Shown here: piece by piece, positions 56,086 to 64,000 of the stretch
Layout of the letters: each line of letters starts with the position of its first letter
Numbering within the stretch: position 1 is the first letter of the stretch
NCBI GenBank assembly: GCA_024683645.1
Contig: JAIKYA010000006.1
Coordinates: 1 to 64,000 of the forward strand
Length of the DNA: 64,000 bases
Source: Lachnospiraceae bacterium
Lineage (GTDB): Bacteria; Bacillota; Clostridia; Lachnospirales; Lachnospiraceae
Direction of reading: 5' to 3'
Program-made: the position numbers and the translations under genes
Notes under the pieces: model-generated
Databases searched by the model: none
What the model was told of the DNA's origin: nothing
What the model saw: only the letters and a program-made list of their open reading frames with translations

Positions 56086-57480
56086 GTGAAGACAGAAACA
56101 TCACAGAGAAAAGTTAAAGGTAAATATGTATACAGAGGGATATGCTGTATACTGCTGACTGCAGGCTGTCTGCTGCTGTTCTATTCAAGATGGTATCCCT
56201 TTGTTAAGGCCAACAACACTACGGGCTGGCTGACAGGAAAGGGTAACCTGCTGATGAGCGGAGGCATCCATCTGGGGCTTATCGTTCTTCTGCTCCGGGG
56301 CCTTGGCGGATACAGCATAGGTGTCGACAGGCTGACGAGCGTCATAGGTTCGCAGCTGGTCAGTTTCTTTGTGATAGATTTTATGGAAGTGTTCATTTCC
56401 ATGGCAGTCACGGGACATTTCAGGATGATCGGAAAGATCTTCCCCGTGTTTCTGGTACTGTTTGTACTCGAGAGCCTTTTCGGCATAGTCTTTTCCATGC
56501 TCGCAGGTGCGCTGTACTGCAAACTTTTCCCGCCTCTGCGTATCGTCGAGTTCTATTCCGAAGGAACGGAAGTGATGATGGATAAGATGAACGCAAGACC
56601 CGACAAGTATGAGGTTAAGAGGCTCGTCCGCTGCGATGTTCCCGAGCGGGTGATACGCCGTGAGATATCCGAGCACGATGCGGTACTGATGCATGACATC
56701 CCCAGTCATTACAAGAATCATATCTTAAAGATCTGTTTTGAAATGGACAAGAGAGTGTACTTCACGCCGAAGATCTCGGACATAATCACGAAGTTCTCGA
56801 CCCAGCTCAATCTTTTTGATACACCGCTGTATCTCTGCCGCAACCAGGGCATACCGCTGTGGAGACGAATAATAAAGCGCAGTTTTGATATCATACTTTC
56901 GCTGATAGCGATAGTCGTGCTCTCGCCGATAATGCTGATAACCGCACTGCTGATAAAACTGCAGGACGGCGGCCCCGTGATGTATAAGCAGGAAAGAACG
57001 ACCATAGGCGGCAGGCGTTTCATGATATGGAAATTCCGCAGTATGATAGTGGATGCGGAAGCGGACGGAAAACCGCACCCGGCTACGGAACGTGACAGCC
57101 GCATCACTCCGGTGGGACGTTTTATCAGGGCTACGCGTATAGATGAATTGCCGCAGCTTATCAATATACTGAAAGGTGACATGTCGATAGTAGGCCCCAG
57201 ACCCGAGAGGGTTGAGCATGTTGAGATGTATACGAAGGACATTCCCGAGTTCATCTTCCGTGAGAAGATAAGGGGCGGGCTGACAGGTTATGCACAGGTA
57301 TTCGGGAAGTACAATACTTCCGCACTGGATAAGCTGAAGCTTGACCTTACATATATAATGAATTATTCGCTGCTCCTTGATGTGCAGATAATACTCGAGA
57401 CCGTGAAGATAATCTTTATGAAGGAGAGTACCGAAGGCTTCAAGACAGCTGAAGAAAAAAAAGAGAATAAAAAGAAATGA
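56086..57480 (+). CDS. Polyprenyl glycosylphosphotransferase / sugar transferase
   Basis: KRSFDIILSLIAIVVLSPIMLITALLIKLQDGGPVMYKQERTTIGGRRFMIWKFRSM, GDMSIVGPRPER. Confidence 0.93.
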   Translation: MKTETSQRKVKGKYVYRGICCILLTAGCLLLFYSRWYPFVKANNTTGWLTGKGNLLMSGGIHLGLIVLLLRGLGGYSIGVDRLTSVIGSQLVSFFVIDFMEVFISMAVTGHFRMIGKIFPVFLVLFVLESLFGIVFSMLAGALYCKLFPPLRIVEFYSEGTEVMMDKMNARPDKYEVKRLVRCDVPERVIRREISEHDAVLMHDIPSHYKNHILKICFEMDKRVYFTPKISDIITKFSTQLNLFDTPLYLCRNQGIPLWRRIIKRSFDIILSLIAIVVLSPIMLITALLIKLQDGGPVMYKQERTTIGGRRFMIWKFRSMIVDAEADGKPHPATERDSRITPVGRFIRATRIDELPQLINILKGDMSIVGPRPERVEHVEMYTKDIPEFIFREKIRGGLTGYAQVFGKYNTSALDKLKLDLTYIMNYSLLLDVQIILETVKIIFMKESTEGFKTAEEKKENKKK

Positions 57481-57496
57481 TCTGCGGGGTGTGTTT

Positions 57497-58276
57497 ATGG
57501 ATATTAAGAGCGCGATAAAGGAAGGCGTGATGTACGCCATCATCCCGGCAAGAGCCGGATCAAAGGGCGTAAAGAACAAGAACATCCGCTGCGTTAAAGG
57601 CTATCCGCTGCTGGCCTATGCCATAGCGGCGGCGAAGCGGTGCAGCTGTGTATCAAGGATACTGGTATCCACGGATTCGGAGGAATATGCAAAGATAGCA
57701 AGGTATTACGGGGCGGAAACGCCTTTTTTGCGTCCTGCGGAATTTGCCGCCGACAATTCTCCGGATATACAGTTCATGGAACATGCGATAGGCTGGCTTT
57801 ATGAGAACGAAGGGGTATTGCCGGAATACTTCATGCATCTGAGGCCCACCTCCCCTCTGCGTGAAAAAAGCGTTGTGGACAGAGCCTGCGAACTGATGCT
57901 TGCCGATCCGGCGGCGACCAGTCTCAGAAGTGCTCATAAACAGGTATTTCCGCCCTATAAGATGTTCTATGCAGGCAATGACGGCTACTTCAGCTGCTTT
58001 ATTGACGGGATGACTCCGGATGAAGCGAATAATCCGAGGCAGGATTTTAAACAGGTATATGTGCCCGACGGCTATGTGGATATACTGAGGACTTCGCATG
58101 TAGTCGGGGAGCATCTGATGCACGGCAGTAAGGTGATAGCATATACGATAGAAAAAAGCGTGGATGTGGATGCAAAGGAAGATCTGGATTATCTGGAATT
58201 CTATATGGAAAAAAACAGATCCGAACTGTATGAGTATCTGAAGGAGCGGTATAAGACACTGGAGGAGGCATTTTGA
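57497..58276 (+). CDS. Acylneuraminate cytidylyltransferase-family protein
   Basis: AIIPARAGSKGVKNKNIRCVKGYPLLAYAI, LVSTDSEEYA, LRPTSPLRE. Confidence 0.92.
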   Translation: MDIKSAIKEGVMYAIIPARAGSKGVKNKNIRCVKGYPLLAYAIAAAKRCSCVSRILVSTDSEEYAKIARYYGAETPFLRPAEFAADNSPDIQFMEHAIGWLYENEGVLPEYFMHLRPTSPLREKSVVDRACELMLADPAATSLRSAHKQVFPPYKMFYAGNDGYFSCFIDGMTPDEANNPRQDFKQVYVPDGYVDILRTSHVVGEHLMHGSKVIAYTIEKSVDVDAKEDLDYLEFYMEKNRSELYEYLKERYKTLEEAF

Positions 58277-59301
58277 AAATACTGATGATGGGGCTGGGCA
58301 GCATAGGCCAGCGGCATGTGAGAAATATCAGAAGAGTGCTCGGTGATAAAGCCGAGATACTGGCTTACAGGACAAGGGGAAGCAGGATATGCTTTACCGA
58401 TAAGCTGGAAATAAGGGAAGGCGTGGATCTTGAGAGCGAGTACAGCATAAAGTCATATACGGATATGGATGAGGCACTGGAAGCAAAGCCCGATGCTGTA
58501 TTTATAACCAACATCACATCCAGGCATATCGAATGTGCCTTAAAAGCTGCAGAAGCGGGCTGCCATATATTCATGGAGAAACCGCTGGGCGACAGTCTCG
58601 ACGGAACGGAAGAACTGCAGAGACTTGTAAAAGAAAAAGATCTCGTTTTCTTTATGGGCTTTCAGAACCGTTATCATCCCTGCATAAAAAAAGTGAAGGA
58701 AACGCTGGATAAGGGAGACCTTGGAAGAGTTGTATACGGGGAGTGTGAGTTTTCCGAAAGGCTCACGACCATGCACCGTTACGAGGACTACCGGGGAACT
58801 TATATGGCCAGAAAGGATATGGGCGGAGGGCCCGTGTTCAATCTGCTGATGCATGATCTGGATATCATAAGATATCTTTTCGGTACGCCGGCGAGAGTGA
58901 GCTCGCTGCTTTCAAAAGTAAGTGATCTGGAGATAGATGTTGAGGAAGCGGCAAACGGGATATTTGAATGGGAAGGTGATAAGGCATTCAGCTTTGCGGT
59001 ACATACGGATTTTATCCAGTATCCGCCCGTGCACCGTTTTAAGATCGTGGGAGAAGCGGGACGTATAGAAGCGGACTTAAACGCAGCCTGCGTAAAAATA
59101 TACCGGGGCGATGAGGCTGTAAGAGAAGAGGGTTTTCCGGCTTTTCAGAGGAACGACATGTTCAGTGAAGAACTGAAGGATTTTATGGACTGTATAAACG
59201 GAAAGCGTGATAAGCTCATAGGATTTGAGGCGGGACTGGAAGCGCTGAAGATGGCTGTGGCCATGAAGAGATCAGCCGGGTCATCTATTGTGGTGCAGTG
59301 A
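58273..59301 (+). CDS. Gfo/Idh/MocA-family oxidoreductase
   Basis: KILMMGLGSIGQRHVRNI, HIFMEKPLGDSLDG, VFNLLMHDLDIIRYLFG. Confidence 0.92.
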   Translation: MKILMMGLGSIGQRHVRNIRRVLGDKAEILAYRTRGSRICFTDKLEIREGVDLESEYSIKSYTDMDEALEAKPDAVFITNITSRHIECALKAAEAGCHIFMEKPLGDSLDGTEELQRLVKEKDLVFFMGFQNRYHPCIKKVKETLDKGDLGRVVYGECEFSERLTTMHRYEDYRGTYMARKDMGGGPVFNLLMHDLDIIRYLFGTPARVSSLLSKVSDLEIDVEEAANGIFEWEGDKAFSFAVHTDFIQYPPVHRFKIVGEAGRIEADLNAACVKIYRGDEAVREEGFPAFQRNDMFSEELKDFMDCINGKRDKLIGFEAGLEALKMAVAMKRSAGSSIVVQ

Positions 59302-59328
59302 AGAGCTTTGGCAGAAAAGGAGAGCAGT

Positions 59329-60171
59329 ATGAAAAAAAGATACATGGACAGATTCAGTATAGAAGGAAAGGTGGTAGTGATCACCGGCGGCGGCGGACTG
59401 ATCGGCATGAAGCATGCGGAAGCGGTGCTTGAGGGAGACGGTATCCCCGTGCTTATCGATATATCAAAGGAAGCGATGGAGCGGGTAAAGAATGCTCTCA
59501 CTGAAAGCTATGGCGAGGAACCCGTGATGGAGTGTATAGTTGCTGATATCACGGACAGGAGCGCCCTGGAGAAAGTAAGGGACGGACTGCTGGAAAAATA
59601 CGGACACATTGATGTGCTGATAAACAATGCCGCTAACAATCCGAAAGTGGAAGGCGGGTCAAAGAACCTCGGAGCCATCCGTTTTCATAATTTCCCGAAG
59701 GATATGTGGGATCAGGATATAGCCGTGGGACTTACAGGTGCCTTTCTCTGTGCGCAGGTTTTCGGCGAAGTCATGGAAAAACAAAACAGCGGCATAGTCT
59801 TAAACATTTCTTCGGACTACGGACTGATCGCCCCCGATCAGAGAATATACAGAAAAGAGGGTATACCCGAAGAGGAGCAGACGGTAAAGCCGGTTTCCTA
59901 TTCGGTAGTAAAACATGCACTCATAGGGCTCACAAAATACCTGGCGGTTTACTGGGCTGATAAAGGGATAAGGGTAAACACTCTCTGTCCCGCAAGCCTT
60001 GAAAACGGGCAGAACGAGGAGTTCAAGGAGAAGATCTCGAAGCTGATCCCGTTAGGGCGCATGAGCAGGCCTGATGAGTATGTATGCACGATACTGTATA
60101 TGATATCCGGTGCAGCTACATATATGACGGGAGCAACTGTAGTGCTTGACGGCGGCAGGACCATATGGTAA
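59329..60171 (+). CDS. SDR-family oxidoreductase
   Basis: VVVITGGGGLIGMKHAEAV, DVLINNAANNP, NISSDYG, SYSVVKHALIGLTKYLAVYWADKGIRVNTLCP. Confidence 0.92.
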   Translation: MKKRYMDRFSIEGKVVVITGGGGLIGMKHAEAVLEGDGIPVLIDISKEAMERVKNALTESYGEEPVMECIVADITDRSALEKVRDGLLEKYGHIDVLINNAANNPKVEGGSKNLGAIRFHNFPKDMWDQDIAVGLTGAFLCAQVFGEVMEKQNSGIVLNISSDYGLIAPDQRIYRKEGIPEEEQTVKPVSYSVVKHALIGLTKYLAVYWADKGIRVNTLCPASLENGQNEEFKEKISKLIPLGRMSRPDEYVCTILYMISGAATYMTGATVVLDGGRTIW

Positions 60172-60184
60172 GGAAAGGACTGTT

Positions 60185-61516
60185 ATGAAGAACTATACAA
60201 AAGATGATGTGAGAAGAGTGGTGGAAGAAGAGGATGTGGAATTCATCCGTCTGCAGTTTACGGATCTTTTCGGAAACCTGAAGAATATGGCGATCACGGC
60301 GGGACAGCTGGAAAAGGCGCTTGAAAACCGCTGTATGTTTGACGGCTCGAGCGTTGACGGCTTCGGCGATCCGACAGGCAGTGACATGTATCTTTATCCC
60401 GATACCAACACCATGAACATCTTTCCCTGGAGACCGCAGCACGGCAAGGTAGCCAGGCTTATCTGTGATGTATATACCCGCGACAGAAAGCCTTATGGGG
60501 GTGATCCCCGCTATGTTCTGAAACGCGCGATGGCGGAGGCTGAGAAAATGGGATATTCCTTAAACGTCGGGCCGGAATGCGAATTCTTCCTTTTTCAGAC
60601 CGATGAAAATGCCCAGCCTACCACGATAGCAAACGACAGGGGAGGCTACTTTGATCTGGGACCGGTGGACCAGGGCGAGAATGCCAGAAGGGATATGGTG
60701 CTTACTCTGGAGGAGATGGGCTTTGATATCGAATCCTCGCACCATGAGGCGGCACCGGCACAGCATGAGATAGATTTCAAATATGACAAGGCTCTGGCTA
60801 CGGCGGACAACATCATGACCTTTAAACTCACGGTCAAGACCATAGCGAGAAGGCACGGACTGCATGCGACCTTTATGCCGAAGCCCAAGAGCGACACGCA
60901 GGGGTCAGGAATGTATCTGAGCATGTCGCTGGAAAAAGACGGGAAAAACATCTTTGCCGATAAGAACGATCCGGAAGGGATAAGCGAAGACGCGAGGTAT
61001 TTTATAGGCGGGCTGCTCTCACATATAAGAGGAATGTGCGCGGTACAAAACCCCCTGGTCAATTCCTATAAGAGACTGGTACCGGGCTATGAGGCTCCGG
61101 TATATGCGGGATGGGGAAGGGGAAACTGTTCGCAGGTGATACGCGTTCCGCATCGCGAAGAAGAGAATGTGAGAGTGGAACTGAGAAGTCCGGACTCGGC
61201 GGCCAATCCCTATCTTGCAATAGCCGTGGCGCTTATGGCGGGACTGGATGGCATAAAGAATAAGATACTGCCGCCGGCGGCCGTCGATCGCGATCCGGTA
61301 GGGATGAGCGCAGAGGAAAGGAAGACTTATGGCACAGACAGACTGCCGGAGGATCTGAATACCGCGATCGACGAAATGCTTAGGGATAAGCTGATAACCG
61401 ATACGCTGGGAGAACGGGTGACCGCCGCATTCGTACAGGCCAAGAGAAAAGAGTGGCGGGAATATAATGAGGAAGTATCTGACTGGGAAGTAAAAAGATA
61501 TCTGAACAGATATTAA
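60185..61516 (+). CDS. glnA: Glutamine synthetase, type I
   Basis: MFDGSSVDGFGDPTGSDMYLYPD, GPECEFFLF, KPKSDTQGSGMYLSMSL, ELRSPDSAANPYLAIAVAL. Confidence 0.95.
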   Translation: MKNYTKDDVRRVVEEEDVEFIRLQFTDLFGNLKNMAITAGQLEKALENRCMFDGSSVDGFGDPTGSDMYLYPDTNTMNIFPWRPQHGKVARLICDVYTRDRKPYGGDPRYVLKRAMAEAEKMGYSLNVGPECEFFLFQTDENAQPTTIANDRGGYFDLGPVDQGENARRDMVLTLEEMGFDIESSHHEAAPAQHEIDFKYDKALATADNIMTFKLTVKTIARRHGLHATFMPKPKSDTQGSGMYLSMSLEKDGKNIFADKNDPEGISEDARYFIGGLLSHIRGMCAVQNPLVNSYKRLVPGYEAPVYAGWGRGNCSQVIRVPHREEENVRVELRSPDSAANPYLAIAVALMAGLDGIKNKILPPAAVDRDPVGMSAEERKTYGTDRLPEDLNTAIDEMLRDKLITDTLGERVTAAFVQAKRKEWREYNEEVSDWEVKRYLNRY

Positions 61517-61539
61517 GCTGATTTGAAAGGAGAGCTGTT

Positions 61540-62085
61540 TTGGCCGGAGTGGTGGTACTCTTTGGAAAAGTTCAGGAAGCTGCGGCCGTTAAAGATCTCC
61601 TGGTAAAGAGGGGATACGACGTATCGGCCGCATGCACCCTGGGAGCACAGGCCCTGGCGGCACTTGATGCACTGGACAGGGGCATAGTCGTATGCGGATA
61701 CAAATATGCAGACATGATATATTCCGCCCTGTGGGCCCAGCTGCCCAAGGGCTTTGGCATGCTCCTGATCGCGGGCAGCGGTGTGCTGGAAGAGGGAGTG
61801 GAAGAGAATGTTGTAACTCTTCCGATGCCGCTTAAGGTGGAGGATCTGACAGCAACACTTGATATGATGCTTTCGACCATGGAGCGGCAGAGAAAAAAAG
61901 AAAAGGCCCGCGGACTGCGGCGTAATAACAGCGAAAGAGCGCTGCTGGATGAAGCCAAGTCGGTACTTATGGGAAGAAACCACATGAGCGAGCAGGAAGC
62001 CCACCGTTATATGCAGCTAAGCTGCATGGAGAGCGGAAGGGGAATGATGGAGACGGCAAAGCTTATACTTACCCTGATGGGTTAA
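61540..62085 (+). CDS. ANTAR-domain response regulator (putative RNA-binding antiterminator)
   Basis: Degenerate receiver-like N-terminus; ERALLDEAKSVLMGRNHMSEQEAHRYMQLSCMESGRGMMETAKLIL ANTAR motif; TTG start. Confidence 0.88.
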   Translation: MAGVVVLFGKVQEAAAVKDLLVKRGYDVSAACTLGAQALAALDALDRGIVVCGYKYADMIYSALWAQLPKGFGMLLIAGSGVLEEGVEENVVTLPMPLKVEDLTATLDMMLSTMERQRKKEKARGLRRNNSERALLDEAKSVLMGRNHMSEQEAHRYMQLSCMESGRGMMETAKLILTLMG

Positions 62086-62138
62086 GGCCTGCAGCTGTGA
62101 AGTATAAATTTAGGAAAAACATAAAGGAGGAAGCACGG

Positions 62139-62687
62139 ATGGCAAAGGTAATAACATTTCTTGCGGATGGTTTTGAAGAGATAGAAGCACTCACGCCGGT
62201 GGATATACTGCGCAGAGGCGGGATCGAGGTTGTAACCGTTTCGATCAGCGGTAATAAGACTGTATACGGTTCGCACAATATCAATGTTGAAGCGGACGAG
62301 GTGCTGGACACGGCAGACATAGACAGCGCGGATATGCTCTTTCTGCCAGGAGGCAAACAGGGAACGGAAAACCTGGATGGGTGTGAGCCTGTAAAGGAGA
62401 AGATAAGGCAGTTTCTGGCTGCGGGGAAATATGTTGCAGCGATATGTGCCGCACCTACGGTCCTGGGACGCATGGGAGTGCTGGAAGGCAAGAGGGCTAC
62501 CTGCTATGGCGGAATGGAAGACCGGCTTACCGGGGCAGTTACATCTGCGGATAAGGTAGTGACGGACGGCAATATCATCACTTCAAGAGGCATGGGTACT
62601 TCGCTGGATCTGGCGCTTAAGCTTCTTGAGATATTTACGGATAAAGAGACAGCGGACAAAATGGCTGCAACTGTAATGTACTTATGA
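62139..62687 (+). CDS. DJ-1/PfpI-family protein
   Basis: AKVITFLADGFEEIEALTPVDILRRGGIEVVTVSI, VAAICAAPTVLGRMGVLEGKRATCYGG. Confidence 0.93.
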   Translation: MAKVITFLADGFEEIEALTPVDILRRGGIEVVTVSISGNKTVYGSHNINVEADEVLDTADIDSADMLFLPGGKQGTENLDGCEPVKEKIRQFLAAGKYVAAICAAPTVLGRMGVLEGKRATCYGGMEDRLTGAVTSADKVVTDGNIITSRGMGTSLDLALKLLEIFTDKETADKMAATVMYL

Positions 62688-64000
62688 AAAACCTGTGGAA
62701 ATATTTTAAAAACTACAGACTGGAGTGCGTACTCGGTCCGCTCTTCAAACTGCTGGAAGCTTCATTTGAACTGATGATCCCGCTGGTGATAAAGAACATC
62801 ATTGACGTGGGCATCGCCAATTCCGATACAGGCTATATCATCCGCTATGCGCTTCTGATGGTTGCGCTCGGCGTGATCGGACTGGGCTGCTCGCTGACGG
62901 CACAGTATTTCTCTGCGAAGGCGGCGGTAGGCTTTTCGGCTAAGGTAAAACAGGAAGTCTTTTCACATATACAGACTCTGTCCTACTCGGAGATAGATTC
63001 ACTCGGAACGGGTACACTAATCACCAGGCTTACCAGTGATATCAATACGCTGCAGGGCGGCGTGAACATGTCCCTGCGGCTTTTCCTGCGTTCTCCTTTT
63101 GTTGTTGCCGGCGCAGTGGTGATGGCTTTCACCATAGATACGAAGGCAGCGACGTGCATAGCGCTCACAGTCCTTGCACTATCCGTGGTGGTGTATGTGA
63201 TGATGAGGATCACCATCCCGCTGCAGAAGCAGGTACAGAACAGACTGGACACTGTTCTCACCAGGACGAGGAGTAACATAAGCGGTGTAAGGGTGATCAG
63301 GGCTTTCGGAAACGAGGAGGCGGAGAAAGAAGAATTCAATGCGGCAAATAAGGCGCTGAATGCTCTGCAGATATTCAGCGGACGGATATCTTCCGCCATG
63401 AATCCCGTGACTTTTGCTCTGGTAAATGCAGGACTTGCCTGGCTGATATGGGAAGGCGCGATAGCGGTAAATGTGGGAAGGCTGACTCAGGGTGCCGTGG
63501 TGGCGCTGGTCAATTATATTTCGCAGATACTAGTGGAGCTGATCAAACTTGCCAACCTTATCGTGCAGCTTACAAGAGCTCTTGCCTGCGGAGGCAGGAT
63601 CTCTGACCTGCTCGATATCGGATCGTCCATGAAAGAGGGAGAATGGGACGGAGAGATACCTGAGAACGGCTGCCGCGTAGAGATAAAAGACGCGGGGCTT
63701 AAGTATGCAGGCAGCGGCGAGTACTCCGTAAAGGGCGTCAGCATAGAAGCGGAGCCGGGAAGCATCATCGGTATAATCGGAGGTACAGGTTCCGGCAAGA
63801 CCTCGCTCATCAATCTGATCCCCAGATTTTATGATGTGAGCGAAGGAGAGATAAAAGTTGACGGCGTGAATGTACGGGATTACCGTTTCTCATCACTCAG
63901 GGGAAGGATAGCCGTGGTGCCCCAGAATCCGGTACTGTTTTCGGGCAGTATCAGGGACAATATAAAGTGGGGAAAGAAGGATGCCACGGACGATGAGATA
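62684..64000 (+). CDS. ABC transporter ATP-binding/permease fusion (exporter type), truncated by window end
   Basis: MKNLWKYFKNYRLECVLGPLFKLLEASFELMIPLVIKNIIDVGI..., Walker A GGTGSGKTSLINLIPRFYDV, PQNPVLFSGSIRDNIKWG; open to base 64000. Confidence 0.93.
   Translation, partial: MKNLWKYFKNYRLECVLGPLFKLLEASFELMIPLVIKNIIDVGIANSDTGYIIRYALLMVALGVIGLGCSLTAQYFSAKAAVGFSAKVKQEVFSHIQTLSYSEIDSLGTGTLITRLTSDINTLQGGVNMSLRLFLRSPFVVAGAVVMAFTIDTKAATCIALTVLALSVVVYVMMRITIPLQKQVQNRLDTVLTRTRSNISGVRVIRAFGNEEAEKEEFNAANKALNALQIFSGRISSAMNPVTFALVNAGLAWLIWEGAIAVNVGRLTQGAVVALVNYISQILVELIKLANLIVQLTRALACGGRISDLLDIGSSMKEGEWDGEIPENGCRVEIKDAGLKYAGSGEYSVKGVSIEAEPGSIIGIIGGTGSGKTSLINLIPRFYDVSEGEIKVDGVNVRDYRFSSLRGRIAVVPQNPVLFSGSIRDNIKWGKKDATDDEI

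Noticed and set aside
56725-57585. Minus-strand ORF antisense to the sugar transferase
   Set aside because: Shadow of a gene with clear family motifs.
1-64000. Prophage, transposase/IS, integrase, tRNA or rRNA genes
   Set aside because: No transposase, integrase, phage structural, tRNA or rRNA signature recognised anywhere in the window.

Overview
The window looks like a Clostridia/Lachnospiraceae-type chromosome (inferred from gene content and codon style), almost entirely coding. From left to right: two back-to-back ABC-transporter/two-component modules of antimicrobial-peptide type (690-9335); a scar of palindromes plus a collapsed ABC-transporter pseudogene; a VTC/DUF4956/DUF202 operon; an adenylate-forming enzyme; a Lys/Ala-rich histone-H1-like ORF running into glycogen phosphorylase and malQ; a CYTH protein; an ECF sigma factor with a putative anti-sigma; a large secreted CAP/Ig-like protein; a Zn/Cd-type P-ATPase operon; a PPK2-family phosphotransferase; a PurF paralog; gatC; an uncharacterised 1091-aa protein; an intergenic array of inverted repeats; gatA/gatB; addB/addA; an HD-GYP protein; thiT with a TPP riboswitch; HAD-CPBP, ParB-like/BMP, hisC and DUF368 genes; a short CMP-sugar/exopolysaccharide cluster; glnA-ANTAR; a DJ-1 protein; and a truncated ABC exporter. 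The strongest candidates for something new are: (1) the histone-like ORF, which ends in a dnaX-type A AAA AAG slippery heptamer directly before its stop, with glycogen phosphorylase continuing open in the -1 frame, having no visible start codon of its own, and carrying a terminator-like hairpin in its first codons; (2) a very regular (~65-nt period) five-unit array of ACACGAA-N21-TTCGTGT inverted repeats upstream of gatA that is not CRISPR; (3) a ~209-nt foldback upstream of the first ABC operon; and (4) a VTC-domain operon that also encodes a DUF202 protein. All calls come from reading the sequence; no database search was run.
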